DNA of 64,000 nucleotides from Tritonibacter litoralis (GTDB lineage: Bacteria; Pseudomonadota; Alphaproteobacteria; Rhodobacterales; Rhodobacteraceae), in assembly GCF_009496005.1 (NCBI RefSeq), contig NZ_WIBF01000001.1, positions 744,001 through 808,000 of the forward strand. Reading direction: 5' to 3'. The notes under the pieces are model-generated. The model saw only the letters and a program-made list of their open reading frames with translations, made no database searches and had not been told where the DNA came from. Position numbers and translations under genes: made by a program. This document shows positions 45,477 to 54,837 of this stretch, one piece after another; position 1 is the stretch's first letter, and every line of letters begins with the position of its first letter.

Positions 45477-46670
45477 TCAGCCGGTTTGGTACACAGCACT
45501 GACCTCCGCCCGAAGGATCCGGGCAATCACCGCGCAGTCTTCCAGGTCAAAGGTCAAAGGCACCCGCATATCGATAATGCCACGCAGGATCCGGTCACTT
45601 TGCGGCAGGCTTGGTACATCCGCATATCGCCAACTGTCATAGCGAGAGGTAAAGGCCGTCGGCTCTGGCACACCAAACCATTTCAACTCGACCCCCCGCG
45701 CGCCGCAGCGAGACAACACGTCTTGAACCGCCTCTTCACTCCAGTCCAGCAACAGAAACTGAATGGAGGACCCCACATAGAGCTCCGCTTCGGGGCGCTC
45801 CACAACCGTGAGGCCTGGCACGTCCCGCAAACCTTCCTCGATCACCCGGTAGCGCGCGTTCCAGCGCTCGACCTGCTGGTCCAGCTGCCGCAGTTGCGGC
45901 CGCAAAACAGCTGCGCGTAGGTTGTCCATCCGTCCGGACACATTGGGGGTTTCATACTTCACCCGCTCAAACACCTCTGGGCTTGGAGCAGCCAGATGCC
46001 GTTCAAACAGCATATAGGATCCGGACAGCATCACCATACGGGCCGCAAGCTCTTCGTCATCGGTGACGATCAGCCCGCCTTCACCCGAATTTACATGTTT
46101 GTAGGTCTGGCAGCTGTAACAGCCAATCGCACCCTGCCGACCGGACAGAACACCATTCCAGCGCGCGCCCATGGTATGGGCGCAATCCTCAATCACGACC
46201 ACCCCCGCCGCGTCACAAAGACACATCAGGCGATCCATGTCACACAGATGTCCCCGCATATGGGACAGCATCAACACCTTGGCCTGGGCAAGCTTTGCCT
46301 CCAGATCATCCAGATCAATGGTCAGCGCCTCATTCACCTCGACATAGACCGGCTCTGCCCCGATGGAGGCGATGGCCCCCGGCACCGGTGCCAGGGTAAA
46401 GGCATTGGTTAGAACCTTGTCGCCCGGTTTTACCCCAACGGCCCGCAAGGCTGTCGCCAGCGCATATCCACCTGACGCCACCGCCAACGCATATTTCGCG
46501 CCCATCTGGGCGGCAAATTCCTGCTCCAGCAGCGCGGCCTCGCCCAATTCACCCTCGGCCACGTTATAGCGGTGCAGCCGTCCGCTGCGCATGACGGCGA
46601 CGGCGGCCTCAATCGCTTCCTCCGGGATCGGTTCCTGCTGGGTGAAATTGCCGGTAAAACGCTCGCTCAT
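45477..46670 (-). CDS. DegT/DnrJ/EryC1/StrS-family PLP aminotransferase
   Basis: A 397-residue sugar-aminotransferase-fold enzyme. The Schiff-base lysine is K191 in CQTYKHVNSGEGG, and the PLP Asp is D162 in VVIEDCAHTMGA; the N-terminal part has VASGGYALATALRAVGVKPGDKV (in two blocks). Members aminate keto-sugars on nucleotide carriers or act as PLP dehydratases. The lysine shows that it should be a normal aminotransferase and not a His-type dehydratase. It follows the phosphoglycolate phosphatase gene by 14 bases. No sugar-nucleotide modification genes are adjacent, so the substrate is unknown. A four-hairpin array follows the stop. Confidence 0.85.
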   Translation of the reverse strand: MSERFTGNFTQQEPIPEEAIEAAVAVMRSGRLHRYNVAEGELGEAALLEQEFAAQMGAKYALAVASGGYALATALRAVGVKPGDKVLTNAFTLAPVPGAIASIGAEPVYVEVNEALTIDLDDLEAKLAQAKVLMLSHMRGHLCDMDRLMCLCDAAGVVVIEDCAHTMGARWNGVLSGRQGAIGCYSCQTYKHVNSGEGGLIVTDDEELAARMVMLSGSYMLFERHLAAPSPEVFERVKYETPNVSGRMDNLRAAVLRPQLRQLDQQVERWNARYRVIEEGLRDVPGLTVVERPEAELYVGSSIQFLLLDWSEEAVQDVLSRCGARGVELKWFGVPEPTAFTSRYDSWRYADVPSLPQSDRILRGIIDMRVPLTFDLEDCAVIARILRAEVSAVYQTG

Positions 46671-46684
46671 GTCACACCTTCCGC

Positions 46685-47362
46685 TTAAATTGCCAGATGC
46701 GCAGCCATGACCTGATCCACACGGTCCGGCAGCTCATCGAAATGGGAAATCAGGCCTTCGGGCTTCAGCGCCGCCATATCCGCACCTGACGGACCAAACC
46801 CAACCAGGATCGAGGGCACCCCTGCATTGGCCGAAGTATTGCGATCTGTGTCGCTGTCTCCGATCAGAACCGTCTGTGCGGGATCGCCGCCCAGACGACG
46901 GACCGCTTCGACCAGGGGCGCGGGATCCGGTTTGCGCACCGGCAACGTATCTGCGCCCACAAGCGCGCCAAACACTTCGCGTACGCCCAAAGACTGCATC
47001 AGCTGTTCCGCCAGCGCTTCTGGTTTGTTTGTGCAAATGCCAATGCCATAACCGCGTGTCTTCAGTTCCTCGATTGCGGATAAAACGCCGGGATACAGCA
47101 CCGTGTGTGTGTCAATCGCGCTGCGATACGCGTCCAGAAGGACCGGGTAAAACTCATCCACCACAGCGTCGGAAAAAGCCCCAACCCGTTCAAGTCCAAC
47201 AGTCAGCATCCGCCGTCCACCGCGCAGGGCGACCCCTGCGTCGCCTGGATGCACCAGCACATCGCCATGGCCCATCTGGCGAAAACACGCATTGGCCGCC
47301 GCCAAAAGATCACCGGATGTATCCGCCAGCGTGCCGTCCAGATCAAAAATCACTGTTCGCAT
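46685..47362 (-). CDS. gph: Phosphoglycolate phosphatase-type HAD hydrolase
   Basis: A 225-residue HAD-superfamily phosphatase. Motif I is FDLDGTLADTSGDLL with nucleophile D7 and D9; motif II lies near GIGICTNKPEAL; motif III/IV reads RKPDPAPL and IGDSDTDRNTSANAGVPSI. These match the Gph group, which hydrolyses 2-phosphoglycolate formed during oxidative DNA repair. AAAGGGA precedes the ATG at 47362. It is divergent from glmU across 130 bp and precedes a DegT aminotransferase gene in the same operon. Confidence 0.88.
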   Translation of the reverse strand: MRTVIFDLDGTLADTSGDLLAAANACFRQMGHGDVLVHPGDAGVALRGGRRMLTVGLERVGAFSDAVVDEFYPVLLDAYRSAIDTHTVLYPGVLSAIEELKTRGYGIGICTNKPEALAEQLMQSLGVREVFGALVGADTLPVRKPDPAPLVEAVRRLGGDPAQTVLIGDSDTDRNTSANAGVPSILVGFGPSGADMAALKPEGLISHFDELPDRVDQVMAAHLAI

Positions 47363-47421
47363 TTCTGTCCCTTTCGGCGTATTTCCGCCATATGATGTTG
47401 CAGGACGCAACCTTGTTTGAT

Positions 47422-47439
47422 GGCGCAAACGCTTGCGCC
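47422..47439. promoter_or_regulatory. PurR/LacI-like palindrome between gph and glmU
   Basis: GGCGCAAACGCTTGCGCC is an almost perfect palindrome centred on CpG (8 of 9 half-site positions). It resembles the E. coli PurR consensus core GCAAACGTTTGC. It lies in the divergent gap, 59 bp from gph and 53 bp from glmU. Confidence 0.35.
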
Positions 47440-47492
47440 CTGTCCTCCAGCGGATAAAACGGTCGAAACCAAAACACAAAGAGAAATCGCGC

Positions 47493-48845
47493 ATGAGCAC
47501 CGCCCTTATCATCCTTGCCGCAGGCAAAGGCACCCGGATGAACTCTGATCTGCCAAAAGTGCTGCACCCGATTGCGCAGGCGTCGATGCTGGAACATGCC
47601 ATGACCGCAGGTCAGGCGCTGGCGCCCGAACGGACCGTTGTGGTCGCCGGACATGGCGCCGATCTGGTCAAAGCCGCCGTTGCCGAGATTGACGAGGTGG
47701 CGCAGGTGGTCCTGCAGGAAGAACAGCTGGGCACCGGCCATGCGGTCCTGCAGGCGCGCGATGCGCTGGCGGGATTTGGCGGCGATGCGGTTGTGCTTTA
47801 TGGCGACACGCCGTTTGTTTCTGCCGAGACCATTGAGCGTATGGTCGAGGCCCGCAACCGCGCCGATCTGGTGATCCTGGGGTTTGAGGCCGCCGACCCC
47901 GCCCGATATGGCCGGTTGGTGATGGCAGGCGACAGTCTGGAAAAGATCGTCGAATTCAAGGATGCATCAGACGAAGAACGCGCCATAACCTTTTGCAACT
48001 CGGGCCTTATGGCCTGCGACGCGCAGCAGATGTTTGCGCTGTTGGATCAGGTTGGCAACGACAATGCAGCTGGTGAGTTTTACCTGACCGACCTGGTTGA
48101 GATCGCCCGCAGTGCCGGCCTGACCGTGACCGCCGTGGCCTGCGATGAGGCCGAGACCTTGGGCATCAATTCGCGCGCCGATCTGGCCAAAGCCGACGCG
48201 GTGTTTCAGGCCCGCGCTCGGGCAGAGCTGTTGGATATGGGCGTCACCCTGATGGCCCCTGACACCGTCTATCTGTCACTGGATACCGTTATTGGTCGCG
48301 ACACGGTGATTGAACCCAATGTTGTCTTTGGCCCCGGCGTGACCGTGGAAAGCGGCGCGTTGATCCGGGCGTTTTCCCATCTGGAAGGCTGCCACGTGAG
48401 CCGGGGTGCCAAAGTTGGCCCCTATGCCCGCCTGCGCCCTGGCGCGGAACTGGCCGAAGACACGCATATCGGTAACTTTGTCGAGATCAAGAATGCCGAG
48501 ATCGCCGAAGGGGCCAAGGTCAATCACCTGAGCTATATCGGTGATGCCTCGGTTGGGAAGAAAACCAATATCGGTGCGGGCACGATCACCTGCAACTATG
48601 ATGGGTTCATGAAGCATCGCACCGAGATTGGCGCGGGTGCCTTTATCGGGTCAAACACCATGCTGGTGGCACCGGTCAAAATTGGAAATGAGGCCATGAC
48701 CGCAACAGGTGCGGTGGTGACCAAAGATGTGGATGACGGCGATTTGGCCATTGGCCGCGCCCCGCAGGAAAACAAGCCCGGCCGGGCGCGTAAGCTGATG
48801 GACATGCTGCGCGCGAAAAAGGCCCGGATCACCAACAAGAGCTAA
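47493..48845 (+). CDS. glmU: Bifunctional N-acetylglucosamine-1-phosphate uridyltransferase / glucosamine-1-phosphate acetyltransferase
   Basis: A 450-residue enzyme making UDP-GlcNAc, the precursor of peptidoglycan and lipid A. The N-terminal uridyltransferase begins LIILAAGKGTRMNSDLPKVL and includes LYGDTPFVSAETIERM and FKDASDEERAI. The C-terminal half (from about residue 250) is a left-handed beta-helix of hexapeptide repeats, with the acetyltransferase residues in THIGNFVEIKNA, NHLSYIGDASVG and GAGTITCNYDG. The start at 47493 gives the family N-terminus. It is followed by glmS 18 bases later, so both final cytoplasmic steps sit in one operon. Confidence 0.96.
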   Translation: MSTALIILAAGKGTRMNSDLPKVLHPIAQASMLEHAMTAGQALAPERTVVVAGHGADLVKAAVAEIDEVAQVVLQEEQLGTGHAVLQARDALAGFGGDAVVLYGDTPFVSAETIERMVEARNRADLVILGFEAADPARYGRLVMAGDSLEKIVEFKDASDEERAITFCNSGLMACDAQQMFALLDQVGNDNAAGEFYLTDLVEIARSAGLTVTAVACDEAETLGINSRADLAKADAVFQARARAELLDMGVTLMAPDTVYLSLDTVIGRDTVIEPNVVFGPGVTVESGALIRAFSHLEGCHVSRGAKVGPYARLRPGAELAEDTHIGNFVEIKNAEIAEGAKVNHLSYIGDASVGKKTNIGAGTITCNYDGFMKHRTEIGAGAFIGSNTMLVAPVKIGNEAMTATGAVVTKDVDDGDLAIGRAPQENKPGRARKLMDMLRAKKARITNKS

Positions 48846-48863
48846 GAACAAAGGAGCCGAACC

Positions 48864-50672
48864 ATGTGTGGAATCATCGGTGTACTAGGCAACCACGAGG
48901 CTGCTCCGATTTTGGTCGAAGGGCTGAAGCGGCTGGAATATCGCGGCTATGACAGTGCCGGGATCGCAACCGTGAACAACGGCACCTTGGGGCGCCGTCG
49001 CGCTGTTGGCAAACTGGTGAACCTGTCGGATGCTCTGGTTCATGACCCGCTGGCAGGGAAATCCGGCATTGGTCACACCCGCTGGGCCACCCATGGTGCG
49101 CCCACCGTGACCAACGCTCACCCGCACCGCTCCGGCTGTGTGGCTGTTGTTCACAACGGGATTATCGAAAACTACAAGGAACTGCGTGAGGAGCTGGCCG
49201 CAAAAGGGCTTGCCTATGAATCCGAGACAGACTCCGAAACCGTCGCCCTGCTGGCCGAGAGTTTTGCCCGCGAGGGGTTCTCGCCTGTGGATGCCGCAGC
49301 AAAGACCGTTGAGCGGCTGCATGGGGCCTTTGCACTGGCCTTCCTGTTCGACGGCGAACAGGATCTGATGATTGCCGCGCGCAAAGGCTCTCCGCTGGCA
49401 ATCGGCCACGGCGACGGAGAGATGTTCGTGGGATCAGACGCCATGGCGCTGGCGCCGTTTACGGACCAGATCACCTATTTGGAAGAGGGTGATTTCGCTG
49501 TCCTGACACGCACCTCTCTGGAGATCCGCAACAGCGAAGGCAAACTGGCAAACCGTGAAAAACGTCAGATCCAGCTGGATATGGCGCGGATAGAAAAGGA
49601 CGGTCACAAACATTTTATGGCCAAGGAAATCGCCGAACAGCCCACAGCCATTGACCGGGCGCTGGCCAATTACCTGGCGCAGGACAATTCGATTGTGCTG
49701 CCCGAGGCATTGGATTTCTCACAAATCGAGCGGCTGACGTTGGTGGCCTGTGGCACCGGCTATTATTCCTGTCTGGTGGCCAAATACTGGTTCGAACAGA
49801 TCGCACGCATGCCGGTTGAGGTCGATGTGGCCTCTGAGTTCCGCTATCGCGAACCGCCGATCAGCGCTGACACATTGGCCGTCTTTGTCAGCCAGTCCGG
49901 GGAAACTGCCGACACGCTGGCGGCACTGCGCTATACCGAGGGCAAGGCAAAACAGATCGCGGGTCTGGTCAATGTCCCCGAAAGCTCGATCGCGCGCGAA
50001 AGCGATATTGTGCTGCCCATCAAGGCGGGGCCGGAAATCAGCGTCGCCTCGACCAAGGCCTTTACCTGCCAGTTGACGGTTCTGTTGCTGATGGCGCTGA
50101 AGGCGGCTGAGGTGCGCGGGCATGCCCTGCCTGAAAATGTTCTGGAAGACATGCGCGCCCTGCCCGGTCTGGTACATCAGGCGATTGCGGCGGAAAACAG
50201 CATCCAGGCGATGGCGCGGGATCTGGCCGGTGCGCGCGATGTGATCTTCCTGGGGCGCGGCGCGCTTTATCCCATTGCGCTGGAAGGCGCGCTGAAACTG
50301 AAAGAGCTGAGCTATATCCACGCCGAAGGTTATGCCAGTGGCGAGCTGAAACACGGGCCCATTGCCTTGATCGACGAAACTGTGCCGGTAGTGGTCATGG
50401 CGCCGCGGGATGCCCTGTTTGAAAAGACGGTATCAAACATGCAAGAAGTCATGGCGCGGGGGGGCAAGGTCATTTTGGTCACCGACGCCGAAGGGGCAAA
50501 GATGGCGGGCGACGGGGTTCATGCCACCATCGTGCTGCCTGCGCTGCCGGATGTTCTGGCCCCGATCCTTTATGCAGTGCCCGCCCAGCAGATCGCTTAT
50601 TACACCGCCATTGCCAAAGGCACCGACGTGGACCAACCTCGCAACCTCGCGAAATCCGTGACAGTGGAGTGA
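48864..50672 (+). CDS. glmS: Glutamine-fructose-6-phosphate aminotransferase (isomerizing)
   Basis: A 602-residue enzyme making glucosamine 6-phosphate, the first step of amino-sugar synthesis. The Ntn-type glutaminase domain starts MCGIIGV with catalytic C2, then GIGHTRWATHG and HNGIIENYKELR. Two SIS isomerase domains follow, with LVACGTGYYSCLVAKYW, SQSGETADT, and TKAFTCQLTVLL; the C-terminus ends NLAKSVTVE with the usual conserved tail. AAAGGAG precedes the ATG. There is no glmS ribozyme upstream. It follows glmU and precedes a PNPOx-fold gene by 3 bases. Confidence 0.96.
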   Translation: MCGIIGVLGNHEAAPILVEGLKRLEYRGYDSAGIATVNNGTLGRRRAVGKLVNLSDALVHDPLAGKSGIGHTRWATHGAPTVTNAHPHRSGCVAVVHNGIIENYKELREELAAKGLAYESETDSETVALLAESFAREGFSPVDAAAKTVERLHGAFALAFLFDGEQDLMIAARKGSPLAIGHGDGEMFVGSDAMALAPFTDQITYLEEGDFAVLTRTSLEIRNSEGKLANREKRQIQLDMARIEKDGHKHFMAKEIAEQPTAIDRALANYLAQDNSIVLPEALDFSQIERLTLVACGTGYYSCLVAKYWFEQIARMPVEVDVASEFRYREPPISADTLAVFVSQSGETADTLAALRYTEGKAKQIAGLVNVPESSIARESDIVLPIKAGPEISVASTKAFTCQLTVLLLMALKAAEVRGHALPENVLEDMRALPGLVHQAIAAENSIQAMARDLAGARDVIFLGRGALYPIALEGALKLKELSYIHAEGYASGELKHGPIALIDETVPVVVMAPRDALFEKTVSNMQEVMARGGKVILVTDAEGAKMAGDGVHATIVLPALPDVLAPILYAVPAQQIAYYTAIAKGTDVDQPRNLAKSVTVE

Positions 50673-50675
50673 GGC

Positions 50676-51221
50676 ATGGCCAAGCAGTTTGACGCCTTTG
50701 AAGACAGCCACCAGAAGATGGTGGCCGAGCAACATGTGTTCTTTGTGGCGACAGCTGCACCAGAGGGGCGCGTGAACCTGTCCCCCAAGGGGATGGATTC
50801 CTTGCGCATTCTGGGGCCAAACCGGCTGATCTGGTTGAACGTGACCGGGTCTGGCAATGAAACCGCGGGCCATCTGAAGCAATCCAACCGGATGACCGTG
50901 ATGTGGTGTTCCTTCACCAAACGGCCGGTGATCCTGCGCGCCTATGGGACGGCGCGCACGGTACACACCCGCGATGCGGATTGGGCCGAGCTTGCGGCAT
51001 TGCTGCCGGATTTACCGGGCGCACGCCAGATCTATGACATGCAGGTCGATATGGTCCAAAGCTCATGCGGCTATGCGGTGCCCTTTATGGAGTTCCAAGA
51101 GGAACGCACGGTCCTGCGCCAATGGGCCGAGGGGAAGGGCAATACGGGCATTGCCGAATACTGGGACACCCGCAACCGCAACACCATTGATGGGTTTGAC
51201 ACAGGTATTGTGGACGAATGA
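50676..51221 (+). CDS. Pyridoxamine 5'-phosphate oxidase-fold protein
   Basis: A 181-residue split-barrel flavin- or F420-binding-type protein. It starts MAKQFDAFEDSHQKMVAEQHV and has VATAAPEGRVNLSPKGMDS and LIWLNVTGSGNETAGHL, followed by MTVMWCSFTKRP. These parts match the PNPOx-related family that includes general stress proteins and heme-utilisation proteins. The complete PNPOx substrate site cannot be confirmed, so the name is a fold-level call. The ATG is 3 bases after the glmS stop, and the gene overlaps the DNA-alkylation-repair-like gene by 4 bases. Confidence 0.8.
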   Translation: MAKQFDAFEDSHQKMVAEQHVFFVATAAPEGRVNLSPKGMDSLRILGPNRLIWLNVTGSGNETAGHLKQSNRMTVMWCSFTKRPVILRAYGTARTVHTRDADWAELAALLPDLPGARQIYDMQVDMVQSSCGYAVPFMEFQEERTVLRQWAEGKGNTGIAEYWDTRNRNTIDGFDTGIVDE

Positions 51222-51904
51222 CATTTGAGGAAGCGCTGGCGGCGCTGGAAGCCCATATCGAGCCTGGCCGTGCGGAACAGATGGCGACCTACCACAAGCA
51301 GAGCCGCGTGGTGCTGGGCATTTCCAACGGGGTGATCAACGATCTGACCAAGGCGTGGCGGCAACAGCTGACACTGGCTGAGCGTGTCACGCTGGCGGAT
51401 AACCTGTGGCAAAGCGATATCTTTGAAGCGCGCATTGCCGCGGGCAAGCTGCTGACCCAATCCCGGATCAAGGATGATGGTCCGGTCTGGGATCTGTTGC
51501 AAAGCTGGGTGGCGGAGTTTGACAGTTGGGCGATTGCGGATCACGCCTGTTCGGCCATTGGAAAACGTCTGGTCGCCGCCCCGGATCGTTTGGATCAGGT
51601 GGAAGGCTGGACCCAATCAGATCACATGTGGACACGCCGCGCGGCCTTGGTCGCCACCCTTCCCTGGGCCAAGCTGCCAAACCCCAAGCCAGCCGATGAT
51701 GCCACCCGCCTGCGCATTTTGGGCTGGGCTGCGGTCTATGTGCCGGATCGCAATTGGTTCATTCAAAAAGCCATCGCCTGGTGGCTGCGTGACCTCAGCA
51801 AACATGCGCCGCAGCTGTCACAAGAGTTTCTGGCGGAACATGGCGCGGCCATGAAACCCTTTGCCCGCAAAGAGGCGGCCAAATATTTGACCGCCGCTCG
51901 TTGA
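51218..51904 (+). CDS. AlkD-like DNA alkylation repair protein
   Basis: A 228-residue all-helical protein of the HEAT-repeat DNA glycosylase AlkC/AlkD superfamily. The family traits are helical repeats such as LADNLWQSDIFEARIAAGKLL and WVAEFDSWAIADHACSAIGK, and a conserved W/D pair near GWTQSDHMWTRRAALVATLPWAK. AlkD-type enzymes remove alkylated bases such as 3-methyladenine and 7-methylguanine without base flipping. The ATG overlaps the PNPOx gene stop (ATGA), so it is translationally coupled at the end of the glmU operon. Confidence 0.82.
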   Translation: MTFEEALAALEAHIEPGRAEQMATYHKQSRVVLGISNGVINDLTKAWRQQLTLAERVTLADNLWQSDIFEARIAAGKLLTQSRIKDDGPVWDLLQSWVAEFDSWAIADHACSAIGKRLVAAPDRLDQVEGWTQSDHMWTRRAALVATLPWAKLPNPKPADDATRLRILGWAAVYVPDRNWFIQKAIAWWLRDLSKHAPQLSQEFLAEHGAAMKPFARKEAAKYLTAAR

Positions 51905-51906
51905 CC

Positions 51907-52383
51907 TCAGCCCAAGGGGGTCACGGAGAGTTCGACCAATTCGGTCAGGGGCACCCCAAGGGCGCGCATCGCTTCGATCGACAGGTTGCTGCCGCCTGCG
52001 CCCTGCAAAGGTTTGAGGGTCAACACAACGGTGGATCCATTTGCCGCGCGCACGCGCCCTGCCCCGGCCTGGCTGACCAGGGAAGTTTCAAGCCACAGTC
52101 CTGGGATACCCGGGTCGCCAAGCCCTGCCACCGTTGTGCCACTGGTGCCAATTGCACCCTGTTGCGGAACCGCAGGCGCAGGTGTGTTTGCCACCACATC
52201 ACCCCCCGTTGCATCCAAGGGCGCATCCGTTGGCGCGGTCTGTGAGGAGGCAGGCGCTGGATCTGCCGGGCGTTTAAAAATCCCGCCGCCAGTGTTGCCC
52301 TGCAAGATATCCGAGTTCCACGCCAGCTCATTGCAGCCCGCACACATCAAACCCGCCACCGCCGCAATCACCACAATTCTCAT
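51907..52383 (-). CDS. Lipoprotein of unknown function
   Basis: A 158-residue protein with a lipoprotein signal: MRIVVIAAVAGLMCAGCNE, lipobox CAGC, so the lipid would be on Cys17. An Ala/Pro/Thr-rich linker follows (PADPAPASSQTAPTDAP, and APAVPQQGA), then a compact C-terminal domain with GLWLETSLVSQAGAGRVRA and STVVLTLKPLQGAGGSNLS. The C-terminal half resembles small D-galactarate-dehydratase-annotated lipoproteins seen in Rhodobacteraceae, but I cannot name it. It is convergent with the AlkD-like gene (2-base gap) and divergent from moaA (94 bp). Confidence 0.75.
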   Translation of the reverse strand: MRIVVIAAVAGLMCAGCNELAWNSDILQGNTGGGIFKRPADPAPASSQTAPTDAPLDATGGDVVANTPAPAVPQQGAIGTSGTTVAGLGDPGIPGLWLETSLVSQAGAGRVRAANGSTVVLTLKPLQGAGGSNLSIEAMRALGVPLTELVELSVTPLG

Positions 52384-52477
52384 ACCCGTTCCCTAACCTG
52401 CTTGTGTGACTATTTTTCCAAACTTAACCGCATCCTTCCCCTTGTCGGAAGGCCTATTGGGATTTACCTAATTCTTT

Positions 52478-53485
52478 ATGACTGCACCATTGATCGATCC
52501 CTTCGCCCGCGCAATCACTTACCTGCGTGTCTCTGTCACCGACCGGTGCGACTTTCGCTGTGTCTATTGCATGGCAGAGAACATGACCTTTTTGCCGAAA
52601 AAGGATCTCTTGAGCCTGGAAGAGCTGGACCGCATGTGTACCACCTTCATCGGGATGGGCGTAGAGAAACTGCGGATCACCGGCGGAGAGCCGCTGGTGC
52701 GGCGCGGGATCATCAGCTTTTTCCAGAAGATGAGCCGCCATCTGGAGAGCGGCGCGCTGAAGGAGCTGACGCTGACAACCAATGGCTCGCAGCTTGGCAA
52801 ATATGCTCAGGACCTTTTTGACGCGGGCGTGCGCAGGGTGAATGTGTCGCTGGATACTTTGGACGAAGAAAAGTTCAAACAGGTCACCCGCTGGGGCCGC
52901 CTGCAGCAGGTGCTGGAGGGCATCGATACCGCCCTGTCGGTGGGCCTGAAGGTCAAGATCAACGCGGTCGCCCTCAAAGGATTTAATGAGCCCGAGCTGG
53001 CGGCCATCACCAAATGGTGCGGCGAACGCGGCATGGATCTGACCTGGATCGAAGTAATGCCCATGGGGGATATGGGCGATTATGACCGGATCGGTCAGTA
53101 CTGGTCCCTCAAAGAAGTGCGCGCCGCCTATGAAGACCATTACACCGTCACGGATCTGGCGGAACGCACCGGGGGGCCTGCGCGTTACGTGCGGCTGGAA
53201 GACACCGGTCAGAAAATCGGATTTATCACGCCGCTGTCCCATAATTTCTGCGAAAGCTGCAACCGGGTGCGTCTGACCTGTACGGGGCAGCTTTATATGT
53301 GCCTGGGCCAAGAAGACATGGCCGATCTGCGCGCGCCCCTGCGGGCCGATGAAACGGATACGACCCAGTTGGAAGAGGCCATTCGCGCGGCCATCAACCT
53401 AAAACCCAAAGGCCATGACTTTGACTATTCCCGCCAGAAAGTGGACGGGCAGATGTCCCGCCACATGAGCCACACCGGCGGCTGA
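52478..53485 (+). CDS. moaA: GTP 3',8-cyclase (molybdenum cofactor biosynthesis protein A)
   Basis: A 335-residue radical SAM enzyme that begins molybdenum cofactor synthesis from GTP. The N-terminal SAM cluster is C24-x3-C28-x2-C31 (CDFRCVYC), the GTP-binding C-terminal cluster is C258, C261 and C275, and the protein ends in the family's C-terminal Gly-Gly. GGEPLVRRG lies between. Both clusters and the GG tail are intact. The SD is weak. It is followed by waaA 3 bases later, though their pathways are unrelated. Confidence 0.95.
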   Translation: MTAPLIDPFARAITYLRVSVTDRCDFRCVYCMAENMTFLPKKDLLSLEELDRMCTTFIGMGVEKLRITGGEPLVRRGIISFFQKMSRHLESGALKELTLTTNGSQLGKYAQDLFDAGVRRVNVSLDTLDEEKFKQVTRWGRLQQVLEGIDTALSVGLKVKINAVALKGFNEPELAAITKWCGERGMDLTWIEVMPMGDMGDYDRIGQYWSLKEVRAAYEDHYTVTDLAERTGGPARYVRLEDTGQKIGFITPLSHNFCESCNRVRLTCTGQLYMCLGQEDMADLRAPLRADETDTTQLEEAIRAAINLKPKGHDFDYSRQKVDGQMSRHMSHTGG

Positions 53486-53488
53486 TCC

Positions 53489-54793
53489 ATGTCCCCTGCA
53501 AAAGATGTCGCCGCCAAGGCAACCCCGCTTTTTGCGGCCTATCGCGTTGCGGCCCGTGCGCTTGCGCCGCTGGCCTGGCGCAAAGTGTCGGCCAAGCTGC
53601 GCGCCTATGGCCTGCCGGAAGCGCGGGTACGCGAACGGTTGGGCCATGCCTCCCTGCCGCGCCCCCAAGGTCGGCTGATGTGGTTTCACGCGGCTTCTGT
53701 CGGCGAAAGCCTGTCGATCCTGAAGCTGGTGCGACGTTTGGGCGAGCTGGATCCGGGGCTTGAGTTTCTGATCACCTCGGGCACGCCAACCTCGGCTGAG
53801 CTGATCGAAAAACGCATGCCGCCGCGGTGTCGGCATCAGTTCCCGCCGCTGGATCACCCGGCCTATGTGCGCCGGTTTCTGAGCCATTGGCGGCCTGATC
53901 TGGCGGTTCTGGTCGAAAGCGAGCTGTGGCCCAATCTGATTGTCGAAACCCGCAAAGCGGGCGCGCCGCTGATCCTCTTGAACGCGCGACTGTCGCCAAA
54001 ATCCGTGGCCAGCTGGCAGAAACACCATCGCACTGCCACCTACCTCTTGGCACAGTTTGCCCAGTTCATCACCCAGAACCAGGAAACCGCCGACAATCTG
54101 CGTGCCATCGGAGCGCATGCGGATCGCATTCGCCCCGGCAGCAACCTCAAAGCGCTAGCAGCGCCGCCGCCTGTGGATGCGGATCTGTTGACCCAGACGC
54201 AGGCCGCCCTGTCCGGGCGCGCGGTCTGGACGGCGTCTTCCACCCACCGCGGCGAGGAAGAGCCGGTGATCGCCGCCCATCAGGAGTTGCTGAGGTCTCA
54301 CCCCGACCTATGCCTGATCTTGATCCCGCGCCATCCTGAACGCGGGGATGAGGTCGAAGCTTTGATCACAGAGGCGGGCCTGACATGTGCGCGCAGATCC
54401 CGTGGGGAAATGCCATCGGCGCAGTCGCAGATTTATCTGGCAGACACGCTTGGCGAGACCGGCACCTGGTACGCGGCCTGCCCATTGGTGTTTCTGGGCG
54501 GTTCGCTGCTGGACATCGGCGGCCACAATCCGTTTGAGCCCTCCCACCATGGCTGCGCCGTCACCACAGGCCCCGGCTATTTCAACTTTGCCGAGACCTA
54601 CGGCGATATGCTGGCCGAAGGCGCCGCCACCGAAATCGCGGATGCGCCTGGTCTTGCACAGCAAATCGGGTGCTGGCTGGACGACCCCAAAACGCTTGAG
54701 GTCACCCGCACCGCCGCGCGCACTTTCATTTCACGTCAGTCTGACCTATTGGATCAAACAGCGGATCTGCTTCTTGCGCAGCTTCCGAAATAG
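53489..54793 (+). CDS. waaA: 3-deoxy-D-manno-octulosonic acid (Kdo) transferase
   Basis: A 434-residue GT-B glycosyltransferase (GT30) that adds Kdo to lipid A precursor at the inner membrane. The signature is WFHAASVGESLSILKLV near residues 65-81, followed by PLDHPAYVRRFLSHWRPDLAVLVESELWPNL, split here, and LVFLGGSLLDIGGHNPFEPS in the C-terminal domain. An N-terminal segment (YRVAARALAPLAW) takes the place of the usual membrane anchor. It overlaps nothing but lies 3 bases after moaA and 44 bases before a second glycosyltransferase. Confidence 0.92.
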   Translation: MSPAKDVAAKATPLFAAYRVAARALAPLAWRKVSAKLRAYGLPEARVRERLGHASLPRPQGRLMWFHAASVGESLSILKLVRRLGELDPGLEFLITSGTPTSAELIEKRMPPRCRHQFPPLDHPAYVRRFLSHWRPDLAVLVESELWPNLIVETRKAGAPLILLNARLSPKSVASWQKHHRTATYLLAQFAQFITQNQETADNLRAIGAHADRIRPGSNLKALAAPPPVDADLLTQTQAALSGRAVWTASSTHRGEEEPVIAAHQELLRSHPDLCLILIPRHPERGDEVEALITEAGLTCARRSRGEMPSAQSQIYLADTLGETGTWYAACPLVFLGGSLLDIGGHNPFEPSHHGCAVTTGPGYFNFAETYGDMLAEGAATEIADAPGLAQQIGCWLDDPKTLEVTRTAARTFISRQSDLLDQTADLLLAQLPK

Positions 54794-54837
54794 ACCTGCC
54801 CGGTTGCCCTGACCCTGTTGCCCTGAGCGAGCCGCCT

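Noticed and set aside
48846-48863. A possible glmS ribozyme upstream of glmS
   Set aside because: The gap is only 18 bases and has a plain SD. The ribozyme is about 150 nt and is found mainly in Gram-positive bacteria.
52384-52477. A molybdenum-cofactor riboswitch before moaA
   Set aside because: The 94-bp gap is too short, and no conserved stem pattern was recognised.
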